Shown piece after piece: positions 60,931 to 64,000 of a stretch of 64,000 nucleotides of DNA. Position numbers and translations under genes: made by a program. How positions within the stretch are numbered: position 1 is the stretch's first letter; each line of letters starts with the position of its first letter. The stretch lies in NCBI GenBank assembly GCA_003508835.1, contig PUFA01000182.1, positions 434,001 through 498,000 of the forward strand. The letters are read 5' to 3'. The DNA is from Eonycteris spelaea (lineage: Eukaryota > Chordata > Mammalia > Chiroptera > Pteropodidae). Under the pieces are notes generated by a model. The model was not told where the DNA came from. It worked only from the letters and a program-made list of their open reading frames with translations, and made no database searches.

Positions 60931-63849
60931 CTGCGAGGGCGGGGAGAGAAGGCGTTGAGGGTCAGTGTGGCGGGGAGGGACGGAGCCCCCTCCCCTCGCT
61001 GTTCCCCTGCCAAAAATGACAGCTTCGGGGCCGCTGAGGCTCTAGCGCATCTCCCACATTCCCGCCCATGCACCCCCTCTGGGTGGTGTTGGTCGGGTGA
61101 ATATCCAGACCCCCACCCTGGGCCCTCAAGGCTACTAACACCCCTGTCTGGATCCTGCTCTCATGTTGGGCTGCTTGGAGCCGGCTCACTCTCTGACCAG
61201 TGTTGAAGGCCTGCTTCCTATACCTCAACCCTTCACCCTTTCCCTGAGCTGTATGGGTCTTTAACTCACTCTCTAGTCTCCCCACTGAAAGCTGAGCCCC
61301 TGGGCTGTCCACAACCTCCGACCTTCTACCCCACCATGTTCCTGCAGCTCCACTGTGTAGTGAGCCTTGGTTTCTTCACCTAGAAACCCAGATCGTGGTG
61401 TTCAGGCTTCTCAAAACACACAGAAGAGCAGCAGGCACTGGGGACTGCATTTGGGGACTCCAGCACATGACGTGGCAGCAGTTATTGTTACAGCCGTCCC
61501 CATGCTACAAATAAGGAAACTGGGCACCCAAAGGAGCAGAGACTTGGCCAAGGCCACAACCACTGACAGGTGGCAGCGAGAGACAGAGACAAACCCAGAC
61601 AGCATCCCTCCCACTTCCATCAAGTGCCCAGGTTTGGCCCAAGTCCAGCCCTCCTCCCACAGCTGCTGGGAGGTGCCCTCAGTCCCAGACCCCCTGGGCC
61701 CAGTAGCCTAAGTTTGTTTCCCAGGGGCTGGCCCTGCCCTGGTACAATAAGTCCTCACTTAACACTATCAATAGGTTCTTGGGACTGTGGCGAAAGAATG
61801 AGTAACAAAACCAATTCTACCCAAGGCTCATCAATACTAACAAGAGTTCCGTTCCTATGGCATCCCACGACTTTATAACAAAATTATGTTCAAGGAAATG
61901 ACTTTATTCGAGGACCTGTTTTTCACCACAGTCCCAGGAGAGAAGTGCAGACATTGGAGTGGTAGGCAGGGGACTCCCAGCCCCTGACAAGTTGCTGTCA
62001 CACTTGTAGCTGGGAGAGGAAATCCTGAGTTTAGCCCCCGCCTGCCCTCAAGGCTGGCACACCTGGCTGTCAAAAGAAATAGCTTACTAGGAGGCCCGAC
62101 AGGGAGAGGCTGTCTGTCACCTTGGGGGTGTCTATTCCCCCAGGGGGTCTCAGAAAGCAGAGCAACCAGGTCTGAGCAGAGCTCTGCCACTGTCGGTCTT
62201 GTGCAGCTTCAGGTGGGTGATGGCCCTGCTACGTGGCTCGGTGTCCTCAGTGTCCTTGCAGAGTCCAGCTGGAGCTTGGCTGGGCCTGGGATGGGCTGGG
62301 GCTCGGGGTGGGGCAGGAGCTGGAGCTGGAGCTGGGACTTGGAGGGTGCAGAGTGGGAGGCACCTGAGCAACTCGTTCTGAGTTCTTGTAGCCCAGGAGC
62401 AGCTCTGGGGATGCCAGCAATGGCTGCTTGGAGGTTGGATTCCAGACTAGCTCAGTTCTGGTGCCTAAAATTCTAGCATTTAGTGTGCCCACCCCAAAGA
62501 TGTCCATCTAGAGAGTTATTCTGGGGTTTCCAGATGAAATACTGAAGCCCAGATAAGACTGAATTTCAGATAAACAGCAAATGATCTTTTAGTGGCTCTG
62601 TCCCTGCGTCCCTCCAGCAGGCTCAGCCACGTCCACTGGTTCTGGAAGCAAGGTGAATAGATCTGCTCCCTGCCCCTCCTTCCTAAGCCTGAAATTCCAC
62701 CATCAGTTCATATTCCAGGGCCTCGAACATTAGGCTTTTGGTGATCGGCGGCCACTCCCGTTCATCAGTACCGCTGGGCCCAGGGACAGGAGCAGTACTG
62801 ACCGGGACCCGCTATGGGCCAAGAGCTTCCTTGGTGGATCCACCACCATCAGTGCTTCACCTCCAGGTCCTGGATTGCTGGCTTTTGAAGCTCCACCCGG
62901 GTCTCTGAGACCCAGTGTCTTGGGAAGGACTTTGCCACCTTCTAGGTAAAGCATGGGGGTGGAGGTGAAGCCCTGCCATAGGCTACCCTTTTCCATTGTG
63001 AAGCCAAGACAGGGTTATGTGGACTGGAATGGCAGGCGTGGGTGTGCACATGGGCATCCCTGCTCCCCACGCTGGCTGTACATGTGGACACGTGCACACA
63101 CGCACGTGGTCAGGGCCCACACAGAAGCTGCAGAAGGCAGGCGCCAGGGGCGAGTGGGGAGTTGGCCCAGGTGGCCATTCTCCGTGGGTGGCCATTTCCA
63201 CTTCTCTGCCTCCCTGCCTTTTCATGTCTGTCTCTCCCGCTCTATCTCTCTGTCTCTGCCTCTGTCTCCTTCCCCATGTGTAGGTCTCTAACTGTTTCTA
63301 GGTCTCCCTCTGTTTCCCTGTCCCCCCCCCCATCCTTGGTCTCTATCTAGCTGGGTAGGTCACGTGGGCCTTGGTTCCAGCCTCCCTTTCACCCCACACC
63401 CTGCTGTGCTGCAGGGGCCACCCAGGCCAAGTTCCCAAGTCTAATCTCCATCTGGTCCCCTGGTCTCTGAGGGCCCGAGCTTAATTCCTTGTGACAGCTG
63501 AGCTGAAAGACCCCAGTTCCCAGGAGCCACCCCCTCCCTGCCAGGCCGTTGGGGGGATTTGCACCCTCCCTCCACCCCATCTAAAAAAGCCTGTGCGGCC
63601 CAGCTCCAATGCCTGAAATTCCCCCAGTATGGCTGCCCCCATGTTAGAGGTATCTGGCCCAAGACCAGGGCAAGGCTTACACTGGGCCAGGCGAGCAATC
63701 CGGGCATCCAGGGTTCGAGGTGGCCGGCGCAGTGGGGCTAATGCAGGTCCAAGGCCATGGCTGAGGAGCAGGCCTTCTCGACACATCCAGATGGAGAGCA
63801 CGGAGCTGCAGAGCATTGAGGCCAAGGCCGCCGCCTTCCAGCGCTGCAT
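60506..63849 (-). CDS. NRTN: NRTN, neurturin precursor (2 coding exons, 197 aa)
   Basis: Neurturin is a secreted GDNF-family ligand of the TGF-beta superfamily. It signals through GFRalpha2 and RET in enteric, parasympathetic and other neurons. Coding exons in transcript order are 63849-63681 and 60930-60506, joined at CAG T|AC CGT. Total 594 nt gives 197 aa, the same as human. Signal region MQRWKAAALASMLCSSVLSI, short prodomain, furin-type basic run GPRRRRARAR at about 88-97, mature domain from about residue 98 with cysteines at 103, 130, 134, 164, 165, 194 and 196 (PCGL, RYCAGAC, QPCCRP, ECACV). All structural residues I can check are present. The intron is 2.75 kb. The terminal exon has a second identical copy at 51529-51953. 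Confidence 0.95.
61740..61925 (+). mobile_element. Interspersed repeat fragment, family not assigned
   Basis: TAAGTCCTCACTTAACACTA, TAGGTTCTTGGGACTGTGGC, AACAAAACCAATTCTACCC and GTTCCGTTCCTATGGCATCC belong to a repeat common in mammalian genomes that I remember but cannot name safely. Confidence 0.55.
62246..62755 (-). repeat. Block C' of locus duplication (unit 2 end)
   Basis: Counterpart of 52250-52789. Beyond about 62755 no further similarity to the 52790 region, so this is the right edge of the duplicated unit. NRTN exon 1 at 63681 lies outside it. Confidence 0.85.
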
Positions 63850-63856
63850 CCTCAGC
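63681..63856 (-). CDS. NRTN: NRTN coding exon 1 (signal peptide)
   Basis: Acceptor CCCGCAG, 7 nt of 5'UTR, ATG at 63849-63847, then MQRWKAAALASMLCSSVLSI, WMCREGLLLSHGLGPAL, RRPPRTLDARIARLAQ and one base of Tyr; donor GTAAGC. The acceptor shows at least one further upstream non-coding exon beyond the window. Confidence 0.94.
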
Positions 63857-63884
63857 CTGCGGGCATGGGGTAGTCAGACAGCCT

Positions 63885-63960
63885 CCGTCTGTCAGGCAAT
63901 AAACGGGCACTGGGCCAGGCACTGGGGACACAGTGGGGCCCCTGATTTTGAACCACTTCT
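63885..63960 (+). mobile_element. L2 LINE fragment
   Basis: GGGCACTGGGCCAGGCACTG and GGGGACACAGTGGGGCC resemble the start of the L2 3' end. Short. Confidence 0.45.
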
Positions 63961-64000
63961 GTTTAATGATCAATAACAGACATAATTCATCAAGGAACTA

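Larger units (their letters stand above)
58255..61210 (-). repeat. NRTN block of locus duplication, unit 2
   Basis: Counterpart of 49276-52240. Near-identical from about 58445 to 61157 and clearly diverged on each side (for example CTCTCATG here against TTCGCATG in unit 1 at the right edge). Confidence 0.93.
60931..63680 (-). other. NRTN: NRTN intron
   Basis: 2.75 kb. It includes the end of the duplicated block, a 1 kb segment (61215-62245) absent from unit 1, block C' (62246-62755) and an unduplicated part. An unassigned repeat lies at about 61740-61925. Confidence 0.65.

Noticed and set aside
48820..62755. The whole duplication as an assembly artefact
   Set aside because: Blocks A/A' and C/C' differ at many scattered sites and the two units have different insertions, which haplotype duplication cannot produce. 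Only the near-identical NRTN tract remains open to that doubt.

Overview
This is mammalian nuclear DNA: multi-exon genes with GT-AG introns, ancient LINE-1, L2, MIR and MaLR-LTR fragments, and CpG-rich promoters. Gene content and order (RANBP3, CAPS, VMAC, NDUFA11, an alpha-1,3-fucosyltransferase of the FUT3/5/6 family, NRTN) match the block on human 19p13.3, read in inverse orientation. I see no Alu and no other young lineage-specific SINE, so a non-primate eutherian is likely. I cannot name the species. All identifications rest on reading the translated exons and on memory of the protein families; no search was run.

Layout. 1-23270 (+): RANBP3, entered inside an intron, with 15 coding exons (2637-21945), a long 3'UTR and an ATTAAA signal. 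23838-24980 (-): CAPS, tail-to-tail with RANBP3, four coding exons, 188 aa. 27903-29583 (-): VMAC, two exons, 169 aa. It is head-to-head with NDUFA11 (30645-36465, +, four exons) across a 1.06 kb GC-rich bidirectional promoter. 36520-48820: a long intergenic stretch made mostly of old repeats and low-complexity GC-rich DNA. 48820-62750: a tandem duplication holding one intact FUT gene (56537-57679, +, 380 aa) flanked by two copies of the NRTN terminal exon (51529-51953 and 60506-60930, both -). The only NRTN first coding exon is at 63681-63856 (-).

Main points of interest. (1) The exon for the whole mature neurturin ligand is present twice, identical in coding sequence, one copy on each side of FUT, but only one signal-peptide exon exists. 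The distal copy is either a promoterless duplicate or an alternative terminal exon. (2) Identity between the duplicated units jumps from about 80-85% in the flanks to nearly 100% over 2.7 kb around the NRTN exon. This is what gene conversion, or a local assembly error, would give. (3) RANBP3 has one and NDUFA11 two single-base losses that shift the frame, each next to a short homopolymer and with normal splice sites all round. Assembly or consensus error is the most economical explanation, but real lesions are not excluded. (4) CAPS carries a local tandem duplication that copies the splice donor of its second coding exon, and an RFX X-box-like site just upstream of its leader exon.

The genes do not form one pathway. 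RANBP3 is a nuclear-export cofactor, CAPS a calcium sensor of ciliated and secretory epithelia, VMAC a small coiled-coil protein, NDUFA11 a membrane subunit of mitochondrial complex I, FUT a Golgi fucosyltransferase and NRTN a secreted GDNF-family growth factor.
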